From Sipunculus nudus (Eukaryota > Annelida > Sipuncula > Golfingiida > Sipunculidae): 64,000 nt of DNA. Shown here in pieces: positions 18,700-30,940 of the stretch. Position 1 is the stretch's first letter. Every line of letters starts with the position of its first letter. Under the pieces are notes generated by a model. That model had not been told where the DNA came from. It saw only the letters and a program-made list of their open reading frames with translations, and did not search any database. The position numbers and the translations under genes are program-made. The DNA is taken from the NCBI GenBank assembly GCA_026874595.1, contig CM049321.1, positions 13,225,479 through 13,289,478 of the forward strand, given 5' to 3'.

Positions 18700-21052
18700 C
18701 TTCATCTATATGTATAGCACACTTATAGATCATATTTACTCAACTCTACCTAAATTGCATATTTCAAATGGAGTATTACAATACGCGTTAAGTGATCATT
18801 ATATAACATATACCACCTTGAAAACAAACTGTAAACAAACTAACACACATAATTATGTCGAAAGGAGATATTACAGTAAATTTGATGATTTATGTTTTAG
18901 AAATGACATTTCACAGCTAATGACTAACGCTAATAATATTAAACACGTTGATGTACTAACGGCTTGGAGGTCCTTATGTGATGTTATCTTTTTTGTTTCT
19001 AATATGCACGCTCCATTGCGCACGCACAGAGTAAAATCGAAAAAATGTCCATGGCTGACTGATGTTCTGATCCACTTAATGCATGAACGCGTGCTGCACA
19101 TAAATTTGCATGTAAATACAATGATCCCCACCTCATGACGGTATACTGCTCCTTACGTAATCAAGTAACTACTTTAACTCGCAACGCTAAACGTGAATTC
19201 TTCTTTAATAAAACTGCAGACGCTAAAGGTAACCAAAAACAAATGTGGAAAGTAATACGCTTTGCTCTTAATAAAATCAATTCTAGCTCTTCTAACACAA
19301 TAACGGCATCACAATTCAACGAGTATTTTGTCGACATTGGTCCTAAACTTGCATCTAAAATTAACAATTCATCTGAAAATCACATTCCAGAGCTTAAATC
19401 ACAAAATTGCATATTTAAATTTACTTCTATCCAAGAAAATGAAATATTATGGCAACTTAAAAATATGCCGAATTCTTTTAATATAGATATTTTAGGTGTA
19501 GATGCGTATTTGTTAAAACTAGCTGCAGAAGAGCTCACGCCTTACATATGCACCATAGTTAACATGAGTTTAGAGGAAAGTATAGTTTTTACAGATTTAA
19601 AACAGGCAAGAGTTACACCAATTTATAAAGGGAAAGGACCTGCGGATGATCCATGTAATTATCGCCCGATTTCTGTAATTTCATACGTAGCTAAAATAAT
19701 GGAAAAAGTGATCCACCAGCAGTTATATTCATTTATTCATGATAACAAACTTTTAGGTCCATCACAATCGGCATTCATAAAACAACACTCGACCATTACG
19801 TCACTATTAGCAGTACATCTGATTGGGTTAAAGCATGAGACAAAGGACATATAACAGTAGTTTGCTTTCTTGATATTTGTAAATGTTTTGATTCAATATG
19901 TCACACTAGGCTACTTGACAAGCTTTATAAATATGGAATACGGAATCGAGAATTAGAGTGGTTTAAATCGTATCTAAGTAATCGAACTCAAGCTACTAAA
20001 TATAATGGATCAATTTCTGACTATTCGCAGATTTCATAGGAGTCCATCAAGGTTCTGTTCTCGGACCACTTTTATTCTTAATTTATCTTAATGATGTTTG
20101 TAACATACCAATATTTAGTAACATTAGCCTATTTGCTGATGATACATACTTATATGTTTCTGGTCCCACTATTGAGTCCGTTACACAAAAAATTCAAGTT
20201 GATTTTAATAGAATATCTGAATGGTTTCGAGTGAATAAACTCACGATAAATACAGAAAAATCCTACCTAATGGTCATTGGAAGTAGACAAAAAATTATCT
20301 AAAATTACATCATCATATCCACCTATTTTGTTAAATTATACTGTCCTACGGTATACTGATAAGGCTCAATATCTCGGATTAACACTTGCCAGTTGCCTTA
20401 CATGGAGAGCACATATATATCAATGAACTTGCTTCCTAATTAAAACCTAAACTAGGCGCTCTCGCTCGTCTGAGTAAAGTTTTACCTTCACAGGAACTCG
20501 TTCATATTTATATGACCACCATACAACCCTATATTGATTAAGGTTTAATCATTTGGGGCCATCAAAGCCAAACAAATATGAACGTTCTCCAGAAATTCCA
20601 GAATAGGGCTGCCCGTATAATTTCTGGGAATTTTGATAGGAATACAGCTAGTTCAACAATGATATCAGCCTTAAAATGGCAAAAAATCAATCAAACGATT
20701 ATTGTACCTCTCTAATATATTCATGTTTAAATGCCTTAATGGCCGAGCACTTTGTTATCTTAATTATCTATCAGAAACCCGATCTTGAAAACAATCTTAT
20801 AATACGAGATATTCTTGTCAAGTGAAAGTACCAACAGTTAGAACTGTTACAACAGTTAGAAAATAACAATATATGTTATACTCAGTTACAATATTCTGAA
20901 CATACATGTTTGCTTGTATATTACTGTCATGCTATTTGATCATGTTTAAAATTCCAATTACTCTCAGGGCCTTGTGGAAGATCAGTATATTCTGAACAAG
21001 CCACCCTGAATAAAGATATATATAAATAAATAAATAAATAAATAAATAAATA
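18700..21052 (+). mobile_element. CR1-like LINE, 5'-truncated, with 3' tail (LINE-C)
   Basis: The endonuclease end (LIDHIYST, YALSDHYITYT) lies at 18722-18815. RT follows from 19135: ARVTPIYKGKGPADDPCNYR, PISVISYVAKIMEKVI and GPSQSAF. After a stop come FLDICKCFDSICH, GVHQGSVLGPLLFLIYLNDV and the catalytic FADD box at 20132-20143, then LQKFQNRAARIISG. The 3' end has GGGCCTTGTGGAAGATCAG, CCCTGAATAAAG and an (AAAT)n tail at about 21018-21052, a common LINE terminus in marine invertebrates. Several stops and frameshifts (19852, 20038, 20300 and others) show it is inactive. Confidence 0.88.
19135..19854 (+). pseudogene. LINE-C ORF2, N-terminal RT segment
   Basis: The longest open part (239 codons) of LINE-C. 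It covers the linker after the endonuclease (MWKVIRFALNKINSSSSNTI, FNEYFVDIGPKLA) and RT blocks up to SQSAFIKQHSTITSL, and ends at a TAA before the catalytic blocks, which continue in another frame. Confidence 0.8.
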
Positions 21053-21139
21053 TATTCACCGACACAGTCACAAATATAAACACCTACGCACATAATCATA
21101 TATATATATTCATGTATACACATTTCTAATATACAGACA

Positions 21140-21153
21140 CATATATGTATATA

Positions 21154-21195
<42 letters not shown>
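21140..21195. repeat. (TA)n tract
   Basis: TA dinucleotides with TATATG variants, downstream of the LINE-C tail. Confidence 0.85.
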
Positions 21196-21201
<6 letters not shown>

Positions 21202-22229
21202 CATATTGGCTTTGGAGCCGGGGGGGGGGTATAGGCCACTTTTCGGTCCGATGGTGGAAGTCAATTTAACCTTCCTCTCAGAAAAGAAGTAAATTTTTCA
21301 AATTTGCATGGAAATTCCAGTGTATTTTTAATTTCAGAGGTAAAGTAATAAAATATAATGCCATATTCATTTTATAGTGAGAACGGTTGAAAATATACCC
21401 GTATGCTTATAATTTAAACTGATAACCTTATAGAGAGGTTCGCTTTGGAATTAAACCAATTTTTGTATTGCTCAATTTGTAATTATATATTAATGAAATC
21501 GGGTTAGCTTTCTGTATACTAATTGTTCATGGTTATATTTATTTGATAATTACAACTTAAATTTCTTGCAAGTTTAAAATGGTATATCCTTTGCCTCTCA
21601 GTAAGCCCATATTTGTCTCGTGCTTCAATCCATGCATGCATGCCTATCGTTTTGATTAAAATTAAAAAAAAAACAGTTACGGAAGTGAAGTATTATTGAG
21701 ATTTAAAAAAGACTATATTTGGTACACGTGATTCTGTAAATTCAATATTAAATATCTGGTATTTTGTTTTTATGTGGTGCAACATGTGATTAAAAGTAGG
21801 AATTCAGTCAAAATATTGCATTGGAAATGCATATTTTGTTTAATTTTTTTTTCAACATTTTCGAAGCCGTGTGAGGGGAATACCCCATCCCACACCCACC
21901 CCTTTTCGGGCTCCTTTAGACACACAGACACACATATAATGCATATACACACTCACACACACACACACACATTTATACATATATGTTTATACAATGTATA
22001 TGGGGTTAAGCCGTGTAGGTCTATCTCAATTCAGTTGAGAAAATAAAGATAAATGAAAGATGACGCCGTTTTGAAGACTATAATGTACTTCAGTGATAAG
22101 AGCCTTTGGATATCATTCTTCAGATGAGATAAGTGGACACTTATCATAAGGTCTACTTATCACACTACTTATCACAAGGAGTTAGTCTAGCTACAGAAAG
22201 TCGTGATCTTTCATTGATTTCCTGATCTC
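21196..22229. other. Intergenic, no gene seen
   Basis: AT-rich. It holds a (CA)n tract at about 21946-21971 and short related CTTATCA motifs (ACTTATCATAAGG, ACTTATCACACTACTTATCACA) near 22138-22180. No supported ORF. Confidence 0.5.
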
Positions 22230-22430
22230 GATGTTACATCCGTCCGATACCAGATAAACTGAACCAAGAACGCTGCATGTGTGTAAATTAACTGTTTTAT
22301 CAGATTTACTAGATACTAAATCAGCTCTCCGAACATAGAGGTAATTGTGCCACGTCGCGTTTATTTGACTATCAACCTTTAATCATTGACTTAACCTGCA
22401 TATGACAAGACTTGGCTTACACGCGCTTCA
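22230..22430. repeat. Diverged relative of the 16940-17140 repeat
   Basis: Shares in order GTCCGATA-C/T-CAG, GCTGCATGT, TATCAGATTTACTA, TTGACTATCA and TAACCTGCATATGACAAG phrases with 16935-17110. The sequence is clearly diverged. Confidence 0.6.
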
Positions 22431-22740
22431 TTAGACTGGTACCTCGCGCGATTATGGCCCACTGCTCCAAGTATTTCCAGTCTCTATATATTATCATATA
22501 AGGTGCACCTGTTGGATGCACTGGGAAAGTTTTTTCTATCGAGTGTTTGGCATCATGTTATAAATACGTCAAATTCAAATTTTATTTTATTCCAGAAAAA
22601 CTAGGAGTTCCTTAACTCGTTTTTCCGCTGGAGACCAGCTTCTAAAGTTGACTATTGTGCACCACAGATGTCGCCACATGTATATGCGCACATTTATTAT
22701 ATGTATATATCACATCATCCACAGTAGAATATATATAGCA

Positions 22741-22892
22741 AACCAGGTGAGTGCGTGATACATAAGAGGTTACCGGGTGAGTCTGGTGTGGGCAATTCAC
22801 AGATCAGGCGAGTGCGCGCACGAGCCTGATCTGTGAATTACCCACACCAGACGAACCCGGTAACTTCTCATGTGTCACGCACAAACCTGGTT
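22741..22892. repeat. Long near-perfect inverted repeat (69-bp arms, 14-bp loop)
   Basis: The left arm 22741-22809 (AACCAGGTGAGTGCGTGATA ... AGATCAGGC) pairs with 22824-22892 (GCCTGATCTGTGAATTACCC ... AAACCTGGTT), with only a handful of mismatches. The loop 22810-22823 itself contains the palindrome TGCGCGCA. A transcript would fold into a stem of about 69 bp. Confidence 0.93.
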
Positions 22893-22971
22893 TGGTATTT
22901 ATCACCCCACATGAATGTGTTTTTATCTGCGAGAATGTGTTTTTATTTCAGTAAATTAAAAATTTTAAGTG

Positions 22972-23335
22972 GGACTATTTCTTAATAGTAAGAATATAAT
23001 GGAATTTCGTTGATACCCAACATGTATTACAAGATTAGTATTCCTACACCCATGTGCATATTATTACACCGAACTAAAGTGATCCATATAAACCATAGGA
23101 ATTTTAAATCTTAATTAAGTCCTCCCTCACTCTATAAAAGAGTTGATTTTCAGTTTGAATGTAAGGATGTAATTATCACTCACTAGCTTCAATCATATGT
23201 TTAATTTCAAAATAATAAGAAGGACTATGTTTCTTGGTAGTAAATGTATTTTAAAAGGAATTTCATTGATGCCCTACACCCACGGTGCGATTCTTCCACA
23301 CACAGAGTTCCATTCAAACCATAAGAATAACTAAA
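22972..23335. repeat. Diverged tandem duplication (about 245-bp offset)
   Basis: GGAATTTCGTTGATACCC ... CTACACCCATGTG ... AAACCATAGGAAT at 23000-23105 recurs as GGAATTTCATTGATGCCC ... CTACACCCACGGTG ... AAACCATAAGAAT at 23258-23330. Confidence 0.6.
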
Positions 23336-23708
23336 TGTGTAACCCTCTATACTGGAACCAAAAATTGTCCAGAGGAACTCTCGTACTTGTATGATGCTGG
23401 GCCGAGAAGGTGAGGTAAAAAATTAATGAGAAAGTGTGCTGGGCTTAAGCTATAACAAGTGTTTTCAAACGGTGAGATAAAAAAATCAACAGACTTACAT
23501 CATGAGCACAAACCCAGGTTGCTAAGCGTCCTTGACAACATGAGAACCTGAACGAAACAACTACAATAAAAAACTTGTGTTTACATGATTTGACAATCAG
23601 TGCTAAGCTAACTGTCATGAGTACATGTATGTACGGACGTTAAAAAATACTTTATTTAGTGAGGTTTCTCAATTTAAGTGGAGAAGACGTTTGTGAATAT
23701 TTTATTCA

Positions 23709-23752
<44 letters not shown>
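23709..23752. repeat. (TA)n microsatellite
   Basis: Pure TA dinucleotides. Confidence 0.95.
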
Positions 23753-23753
<1 letters not shown>

Positions 23754-24660
23754 AGTTACAATAATGTTCTTATAATATGTTTAAAAATATAATAACATTA
23801 AAGACTAAAAATGGTAAATTGAACGGTTACAGTTGTGAAATATTACGTTATATCCTGTCATAACTATTAAAACATTTTCTTTAATTTGGACGTACTTTGA
23901 CCAAACTGTACAATTTATAGTAAAAGTATAATTAAAAGTCAAAGAGACTATTGATATATATGACTAGATGAAAAAACTGCCGGCAATGCCGGCTTTATTT
24001 AATAATGCCGGAAATTGAGCCACTTCCAAATAATATAATGACCTGTATATTAAATTTCTTAAAACTACATTAAAATTTTACAGAAATTTATTACGATTAC
24101 ATACATTTTCTGCCAAGTCACATTAAAATTTCAGTATTATCCATTTCTTAATGAATCTAGACCATCCAAGAAATATTCTTATAGAAGATCATTTCGACAA
24201 CATTTTCTGCCATCTGAAGTTTCTGCTAGGTGCAGGGTAGGTATATGTCGTGGAACAGCAGGCAACATATTCCATGGTGTCAAGCTATATCAGTATATGT
24301 ATGTTAAAGGGGGCCCGTAATTATTTAGTTCCTTTCTTTTTCTTTTTTTTTTATTTTAGTGTATCCTTACGTACATAGAGATTTTTTTGTGAAAATATAT
24401 TTTATCCATCCCAAAACTCCCAAAACATATTTAAAAAAATATTACAGTTTGGTTTAAAGTAAATATACAGATATTCTGCTTATCTTGTGTAAAGAGATAT
24501 AATATATCATGTAAAAAATTATTTACTTTACGGCTCTTTTGCGAAATTTATGCTGATGGACCGATTGACTGCTGCAGTGCTTGAAAGAACATTTATCCAT
24601 GGAACACTGTCCGAACACATTCCATGTCGTGGCTGCGTGGTGTTTGTGAGACAATGTGCA
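23753..24660. other. Intergenic, no gene seen
   Basis: AT-rich. A short GCCGGCAATGCCGGC palindromic stretch lies at about 23980. No supported ORF. Confidence 0.5.
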
Positions 24661-24708
24661 TGACGTCACAATGATCGGTCGCGCGTCACCTTCAATGGAC
24701 TGACGTCA
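24661..24708. promoter_or_regulatory. Pair of perfect cAMP-response-element palindromes
   Basis: TGACGTCA at 24661-24668 and again at 24701-24708, exactly 40 bases start to start, in a locally GC-richer stretch with GCGCGTCACC between them. TGACGTCA is the CREB/ATF consensus. A possible first-exon donor (CAAG|GTGAGG at 24855/24856) follows, which would make this a promoter. No transcript evidence is available. Confidence 0.5.
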
Positions 24709-25021
24709 TCAGTTTGCCTGGCTTGTTATTCAAGCCAAAGAGTGCATCAATCATATTAGGCCTACACTCTTTGTTCTGGCAGTGAAAAAGTAGTTCATGC
24801 TGTAACCTGTTTTGTCATATTTTAAATTATTGATCTCTTACAAAATCAAAGCAAGGTGAGGTTTTATTCTTTAGCACCTGCAATCTTTGGACCAGACAGG
24901 TTTACACTGCTTCACCTGTATAAAAAAATATCCCGGAAAAACTAGCGGACTCCGGCACTGGGGCGGACGTTACGTCGATACTTCCAAGACTACTGGGTGA
25001 AAAGTGTTAAGAAAAAATAGT

Positions 25022-25104
25022 TCCGACACTAGCATGGTATGGAAAGTAGTTTCGACACTAGCATGGTATGGAAAGTAGTTTCGACACTAGCATGGTATGG
25101 AATG
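25022..25104. repeat. Three-copy 29-bp minisatellite
   Basis: CGACACTAGCATGGTATGGA recurs at 25024, 25053 and 25082, separated by AAGTAGTTT. Confidence 0.9.
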
Positions 25105-25390
25105 CCATATCAGGTTAGTTTGAAATCCTTGTATTTGCCCTTGTATCAGGTGACTACATGTGCAGTTGGGGTGATAAAGAGATAAATACTTCCTTCCCAC
25201 TAACCAAACAGAGTGCAATGTGTGTGTGATTACGTGTGTGTGTAAAAAATCTATTTAAAAAACCGTCTGGATTCAGGAACGTCATCAAGGAATATTCACA
25301 AATGTACGGTCACTTATACACGAATCAGCTTGAGAATATGGGTCGAAAAAGTGAATGCAAACATTTTGGGAGCATCTGGCAATAGTGGAA

Positions 25391-25430
25391 CCCCCCCCCC
25401 CCCCCACCCACACACACATACACACACATG
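25391..25430. repeat. Poly(C) run followed by (CA)-rich tract
   Basis: Fifteen C residues from 25391, then CACACACATACACACACA. Confidence 0.9.
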
Positions 25431-25491
25431 GCGGAGGTTTGCATTCCTTAGAATGCAGATTTCTAGTGTCGTTTTGTTATTCTGTTAGCAG

Positions 25492-25612
25492 CATTGCGCA
25501 AATCGAGAAACTTTGAGGGAGAAGGAGCCACTGGCTAAGGAAGACTTGAACAATCTTGGTGCTGGTCCGGATAAAAGACGGATCAAGTTGGAATGTGTTA
25601 ACGTTTGCGGAG
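25492..25612 (+). CDS. Candidate coding exon, unrecognised
   Basis: A pyrimidine-rich tract ending CTGTTAGCAG (25491) precedes a 121-nt stretch open in only one frame (HCANRETLREKEPLAKEDLN then NLGAGPDKRRIKLECVNVCG), followed by a GTATAT donor at 25613. The charged composition (K, R, E) is protein-like. An open stretch of this length could arise by chance. The flanking exons are not identified, and the CRE pair at 24661 could belong to the same gene. Confidence 0.3.
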
Positions 25613-25859
25613 GTATATGCGCTCTTTAAAGTGCCATTTTAGACCTTGTTTAAAGATACGTCCCTAACAGCCAGCTTGCACCTAAATACCTTTTCCATTG
25701 AATGTATGTGATTTTTTTGGCTTAAACTGCGTATACATGTTAATAAAATGTAGGTACTTGCTGTTACTTAAGAAATGTTCTTATAACACCTCTACGACGG
25801 AGATATGAGCTTGTTTATCTACAAGGTGTTAGTAAACACAGCAATGTTGACAAAGAAAA

Positions 25860-26100
25860 AAAACTAGACGACCATAGGTCGAACGCTTGCCGGAAATCGG
25901 AAGTGAAACACAGACGGACAGACAGAACATATTGTCGGTTTTCTATTAATGGAATGACTCTCAGGGACATTGCTGAGAATATGTGGCCTGTAAAATGACA
26001 TATGAGACAAAAGAACAGGCAAGCAGACAAAGCTGACAACAAAAGACGAACAGACAGACATACTGACTTTGTGAGACAAGATTGACACCAGATGACTTAA
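25860..26100. repeat. Left edge unit of the composite satellite
   Basis: CTAGACGACCATAGGTCGAACGC..., AACATATTGT... and CTGTAAAATGACATAT... recur at 36278-36480, at the other side of the 148-bp arrays. Confidence 0.8.
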
Positions 26101-27640
26101 CCTAGTTATGGAGAAGATTCAAAGGAAGAAAATGAGTTATAATTTATGTAATTTAGATTTTTAGTTTCGGAGGTATGGCGAATTAATGATATACTTGGGA
26201 GGCTCGACTGTAGCGCCCTCTTGCGGACATATTCCGAAGACGACAAATGCGTTTCGTATTATTAGTGTATGACATGAGATGTCCCAGTTTCAAAAGGATT
26301 CCGTCAAAGCTGTGGCCTGTATAATGCTATATGTAAGGCGTAAGAACCAGCAAGCAGGCGACTTTGAGGATAACGGACAAACAGATGAACACACTGACAA
26401 AGTGACAGAAGATTGAAACCATATGCCTTAATCAGGTTGTGGTGAAGACTCAAAGGAAGAAAATAAGCTATAGTTTATGTATCTGAGGCTTTGGGTGTAG
26501 AGATATGGCCAATACAATGGTATGTGTGTGAGGGTCGTGTGCAGCGCCCACTAGTGGCCATATCCCGATAATGAAAAATTCATTTCTAGATATTAGTGTA
26601 AGACATAAGATGTTATAGTTTCAAAAGGATTCCGTCAAAACTGTGGCCTATAGAATGCTATATGTGAGACGCAAGAACCCGCAAGCAGGCGAATTTAAGG
26701 ACAACTGACAAACAGACAGACACACTGACAAAGTGACTCAAGATTGAGTCCAGATGATTACTCCAGGTTATGGAAAAGACTCAAAGGAAGAAAAAAGCTA
26801 CAGTTTATGTAACTGAGGTTTATAGTTTTGGAGATATTGCCAAAGCATGATATGTTGGGAGAGGTTCGAGTTCAGCGCCCCCTAGCGGCCATATCCGGAA
26901 AATGAAAAACTGATTTTGAGATATTAGTGTAAGACTCAAGATGTAATAATTTCAAAAGGATTCTTTCAAAACTGCGGCCTGTAGAATGCTATATGAGCGA
27001 TCCAAGAGCAAGCAGGCGAATTTGAGGACAACTGACAAACAGACAGACACACTGACAAAGTGACATAAGATTGAGACCAGATGACATTACTAGATCATGG
27101 AGAAGACTAAGGGAAAGAAAATAAGCCATAGTTTCTGTAATTGAGGCTTTGGGTTTTAGAGATATGGTCAATATAATGATATGTGTGTGAGGGTCATATG
27201 CAGCGCCACCTAGCGGCCATATCCGGAAAATGAAAAATATGTTTGGAGATATTTCTGTAAAACATAATATGCATAAGTTTTCAAATGCTTCTTTAAAAAA
27301 CTGTGGCCTGTAGAATGCTATTGTGAGACGCAAGAACCAGCAAGCAGGCGAATTTCAGGACAACTGAGAAACAGCCAGACACACTGACAAAGTGACACAA
27401 GATTGAGACCAGATGACATTATTAGTTTATGGAGAAGACTCAGAGGAAAAAAATAAGCTATAGTTTATGTAATTGAGGCTTTGGGTTTTAGAGATATGGC
27501 CAATGTAATGATATATGTGTGAGGGTCGTGTGCAGCGCCCCCTAGCAGCCATATTCAAAAAATGAAAAAACAATTTCGAGATACTAGTGTAGGACTTATG
27601 ATATGTAAGTTTCAAAAAGATTCCTGAAATAATGTGGCCT
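26101..27640. repeat. Tandem repeat of about 330 bp (five units)
   Basis: The block GCAGCGCCCCCTAGCGGCC-ATATCCGGAAAATGAAAAA recurs at about 26222, 26555, 26888, 27212 and 27546. Each unit also has GGAGATATGGCCAA, CTGTGGCCTGTAGAATGCTA and CAAACAGACAGACACACTGA. Related units occur at 36540-37400. Confidence 0.9.
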
Positions 27641-28319
27641 TTGGCGCAAGATGAATGAAATCTCGAAATATCTCTATTCACGAGATATTTTACGAGATAC
27701 TGCAAGACTTGTAATAAAATCTTGTAGTACTAGTTGAATGCTACCTGAAGCAAAAAACTAGGTCTCTCTAGCTTTAAACTGACAAAGTTAGAAAAATAAG
27801 ACCCCTTAATTTCGAATATCATGACTTTTCCCCAAAATTTGTAACCATGGTTACGGCAAATTTGAGTCAGCTACACACCAGATGACAGGCCTTGGAATGA
27901 CGATTAAAATGAGCTATTGTTGAAGTAGATACGACTAATAGTCACAAAGATATGAAGAAAAAACCGTTTTGAGAAGTTTTGATGACCTTGACCTTGACCT
28001 TTAACTTATTTTGACCAAAAACAATAGGGCACCTAGAATTTTGTTTGTCCATCATCCCTGAAAGTTTCAAGGTGATTGTGGCGAAATTGTGGCCAGGAGA
28101 GTGATGACAAACAAACAGACAGACAGACAGACAAACAGACAAGATGACCAGAGGTCACGCGCTTGCCGGAAATGGAAATGATACAGACAGATAGACAGAG
28201 AGTGCATGTAGGAAACAGTCATATGAATGAGCAACATTGTGGGGGCAGCAGAAACGGATAATATGTTTATTTATGCATGCTGACCTTTAACAGCTGCATA
28301 TCTTTCTAGTGTAAAAGGG
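27641..28319. repeat. Satellite linker with palindrome and half-site cluster
   Basis: Nearly the same sequence recurs at 37385-37845. It holds the exact 14-bp palindrome GTAACCATGGTTAC (27841-27854), TGACCTTGACCTTGACCT (about 27983) and a (CAGA)n run at 28114-28140. Confidence 0.85.
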
Positions 28320-30410
28320 ACCAAGTTCAAAATTTTTTCATGAAATCCCGTTAATCTCGTTTGACAAGAAGCAGTGAGACGTTTTCAGGTTTGTCATGTC
28401 AAGCTGGCCAAATGATATGAAATGCCGAAAACTAGACCTGTCTAGCTATAAAAGCCGCTGAGTTATAAGCATTTGCATGAAATCTCGTGTTTTCTCGTTT
28501 GACGGGAAATGGTGCAAGCTTTGGCAAGATTTCCAGTTTTGTCATGTCAGGTTTGTCAAATATTACAAAATGCCGGAAACTAGACCTGTCTAGCTGCAAA
28601 AGTCGCCGTGTTATCAGCATTTACGTGAAATCATGTTTTTTTCTCACTTGACGAGATATAGTACGAGATTTGGCAAGACGAGCAGTTTTATTATGTCAAG
28701 ACGGCCAAACGTTACGAAATGGCAAAAACTAGATCCGTCTAGCTGTAAAAGTCGCCAAGTTATAAGCATTTCCGTGTACTCTCGTGTTTTCTCGTTTGAC
28801 GAGATATGGTGCAGGATTTGGCCAGTCTTGTAGATTTGTCATATCAAACTCTCTAAATGTTATGAAATGGCGAAAACTACATCTGTCTAGCTGTAAAAGT
28901 CGCCGAGTTATTAGCATGTCTGTGAAATCTCCTTTTTTATCGTTTGACGAGATATGGTGCGAGATTTGGCCAGTCTTGCAGGTTTGTCATGTAAAGCCGT
29001 CCAAATGTTAATGAATGCCAAAAACTAGACCTGTCTAGCCGTGAAAGTCGCCGACTTATATGCATTTCTGTGAAATCTCGTTTTTCCACATTTGACCAGA
29101 TATAGTGCGAGATTTCGCCAAGTATCACAGTTTTACTATGTCAAGTTGGCCAAATGTTACCAAATGCCAAAAACTAGACCTGAGTAGCTGTAAAAGTCGC
29201 CTAGTTATAAGCATTTCCATGATATCTCGTTTTTTTCTCGCTTGACGAGATATGGTGCGAGATTTGGCCTGTTTCTTTTCTGGCGTGTCAAGCTGGTCAT
29301 ATGTTATGAAATGCAGGAAACTAGACCTGTGTAGCTGTAAAAGTCGCCGAGTTATAAGCATTTCTGTGAAATCTCGTTTTTTCTCGTTTGACGATAAACC
29401 GAGCGAAATTTGACGAGACTTGCAATTGAATGACTTAGAACCAAGGGGAAGCAGCCTCATGCAAAAAGCTAGACCCTTGAAACATAAATATTAACCGAGA
29501 TAGAAGCCAAAAACTGCATATTTTCAGATCGTCAAGTTTAACCCACAAATTTGGTAACCATGGTAACGGCAGCACAAAGCTACATGTGCGGAGGAATAAG
29601 CCAATGTTCCTAGTTTAAGATACAACGATAAAAATTGTGCATTGTTTAAAATTATTTTAGATATTGCAGAAAAATGATATGTTACAGTGTTCCAGGTACC
29701 ACGCCCCCTGGTGGCTATTTCCAAAAAATGAAAAACTGATTTCGAGATATTTATAAATAACACAAAATATATCAATTTCAAAGCCATTGTTAAAAAAATG
29801 CAACCTGTAGGTCATATTTAATGAAATCTCGAAGACTCTCGTTTGACGAGAAATGGTGCGAGATTTGGCGAGACTTTTAGTTTTATCATGTCAAGCTGCC
29901 TATAAGGTACATAATGACCAAAACCAGACGTCTGTAGCTTAAAAATTGACAAAGTTACAAAAAATGGTCGTGTTATTTCCAATTTCCATGATTTTTGCCC
30001 AAAAAATGTAACCATGGTAACGGCACTTGCATATTTGTCGTGTCAAGCTGGTCTAGTGGAACTAAATGCCGAAAACCAGACGTGTCTAGCTGTCAAACTG
30101 GCCCAGTTATAAGCATTTCCGTGAAATCCCGTGTTTTCTCGTTTGACAAGATAAGGTGCGAGATTTGGCCTGTCTTGCAGCTCTGTCGTGTCAAGCTTGT
30201 TTGGTGGAACGAAATGCCGAAAACCAGACCTGTCTAGCTGTAAAAGTCGCTGAGTTATAAGCATTTCCGCGAAGTCTCGTTTTTTCTCGTTTGACGAGAT
30301 ATGGCGCGAGATTTGGCGTAACTTTCAGTTTTGTCGTGTCAAGCTGGTCATGTGGAACAAAATGCCGAAAACTAGATCTGCCTAGCTTAAAAACTGACAA
30401 AGTTACAAAA
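28320..30410. repeat. 148-bp satellite, array 1
   Basis: Monomers carry AAAACTAGACCTGTCTAGCT, CGCCGAGTTATAAGCATTTC, GTGAAATCTCGTGTTTTCTC and the perfect hairpin TCTCGTTTGACGAGA, then GGTGCGAGATTTGGCC. About 29420-29800 is interrupted by a non-148 block that recurs at 38260-38690. The short ORFs on both strands here are frame-shadows of the monomer. Confidence 0.92.
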
Positions 30411-30940
30411 AAATGGTCGTGTTATTTCCAATTCCCATGATTTTTGCCCAAAAAATGTAACCATGGTAACGGCAAATTTAAGTAAGCTACATATCAAAAG
30501 AAAGGCCAGGTGATGACGAAAAAAATGAGCTATTGCAGAAGTGGATAAGCCTATTTATGGCGAAGTTATAGTGCAAAAACCGTTAACCACACCTGTCGTG
30601 ACCTTGACCCTTGACCTTGGAGCAATGTTGACCAAAAACAATAGGGTTCCAGGGTGTTCGGTTGTCAATCAACCCTGTAAGGGTCATGTCGATTGCTGCA
30701 AAATTGTGGCCAGGAGAGCGCAGACAAACACACAAATAAACAAACAAGATGACCAGAGGTCACGCGCTTGCCGGAAATGGAAATTATACAGACAGATAGA
30801 CAGAGAGTGCATGTAGAAACAGTCATATGAATGAGCAACATTGTGGGGGCAGCAGAAACGGATAATATGTTTATTTATGCATGCTGACCTTTAACAGCTG
30901 CATATCTTTCTAGTGTAAAAGGGACCAAGTTCAAAATTTT
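30411..30940. repeat. Higher-order linker 1
   Basis: Conserved linker (about 530 bp) between 148-bp arrays, repeated at 32411-32960, 34241-34790 and in part at 35921-36290. It contains GTAACCATGGTAAC (30457-30470), GTGACCTTGACCCTTGACCT, GATGACCAGAGGTCACG and CGCTTGCCGGAAATGG. Confidence 0.92.
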
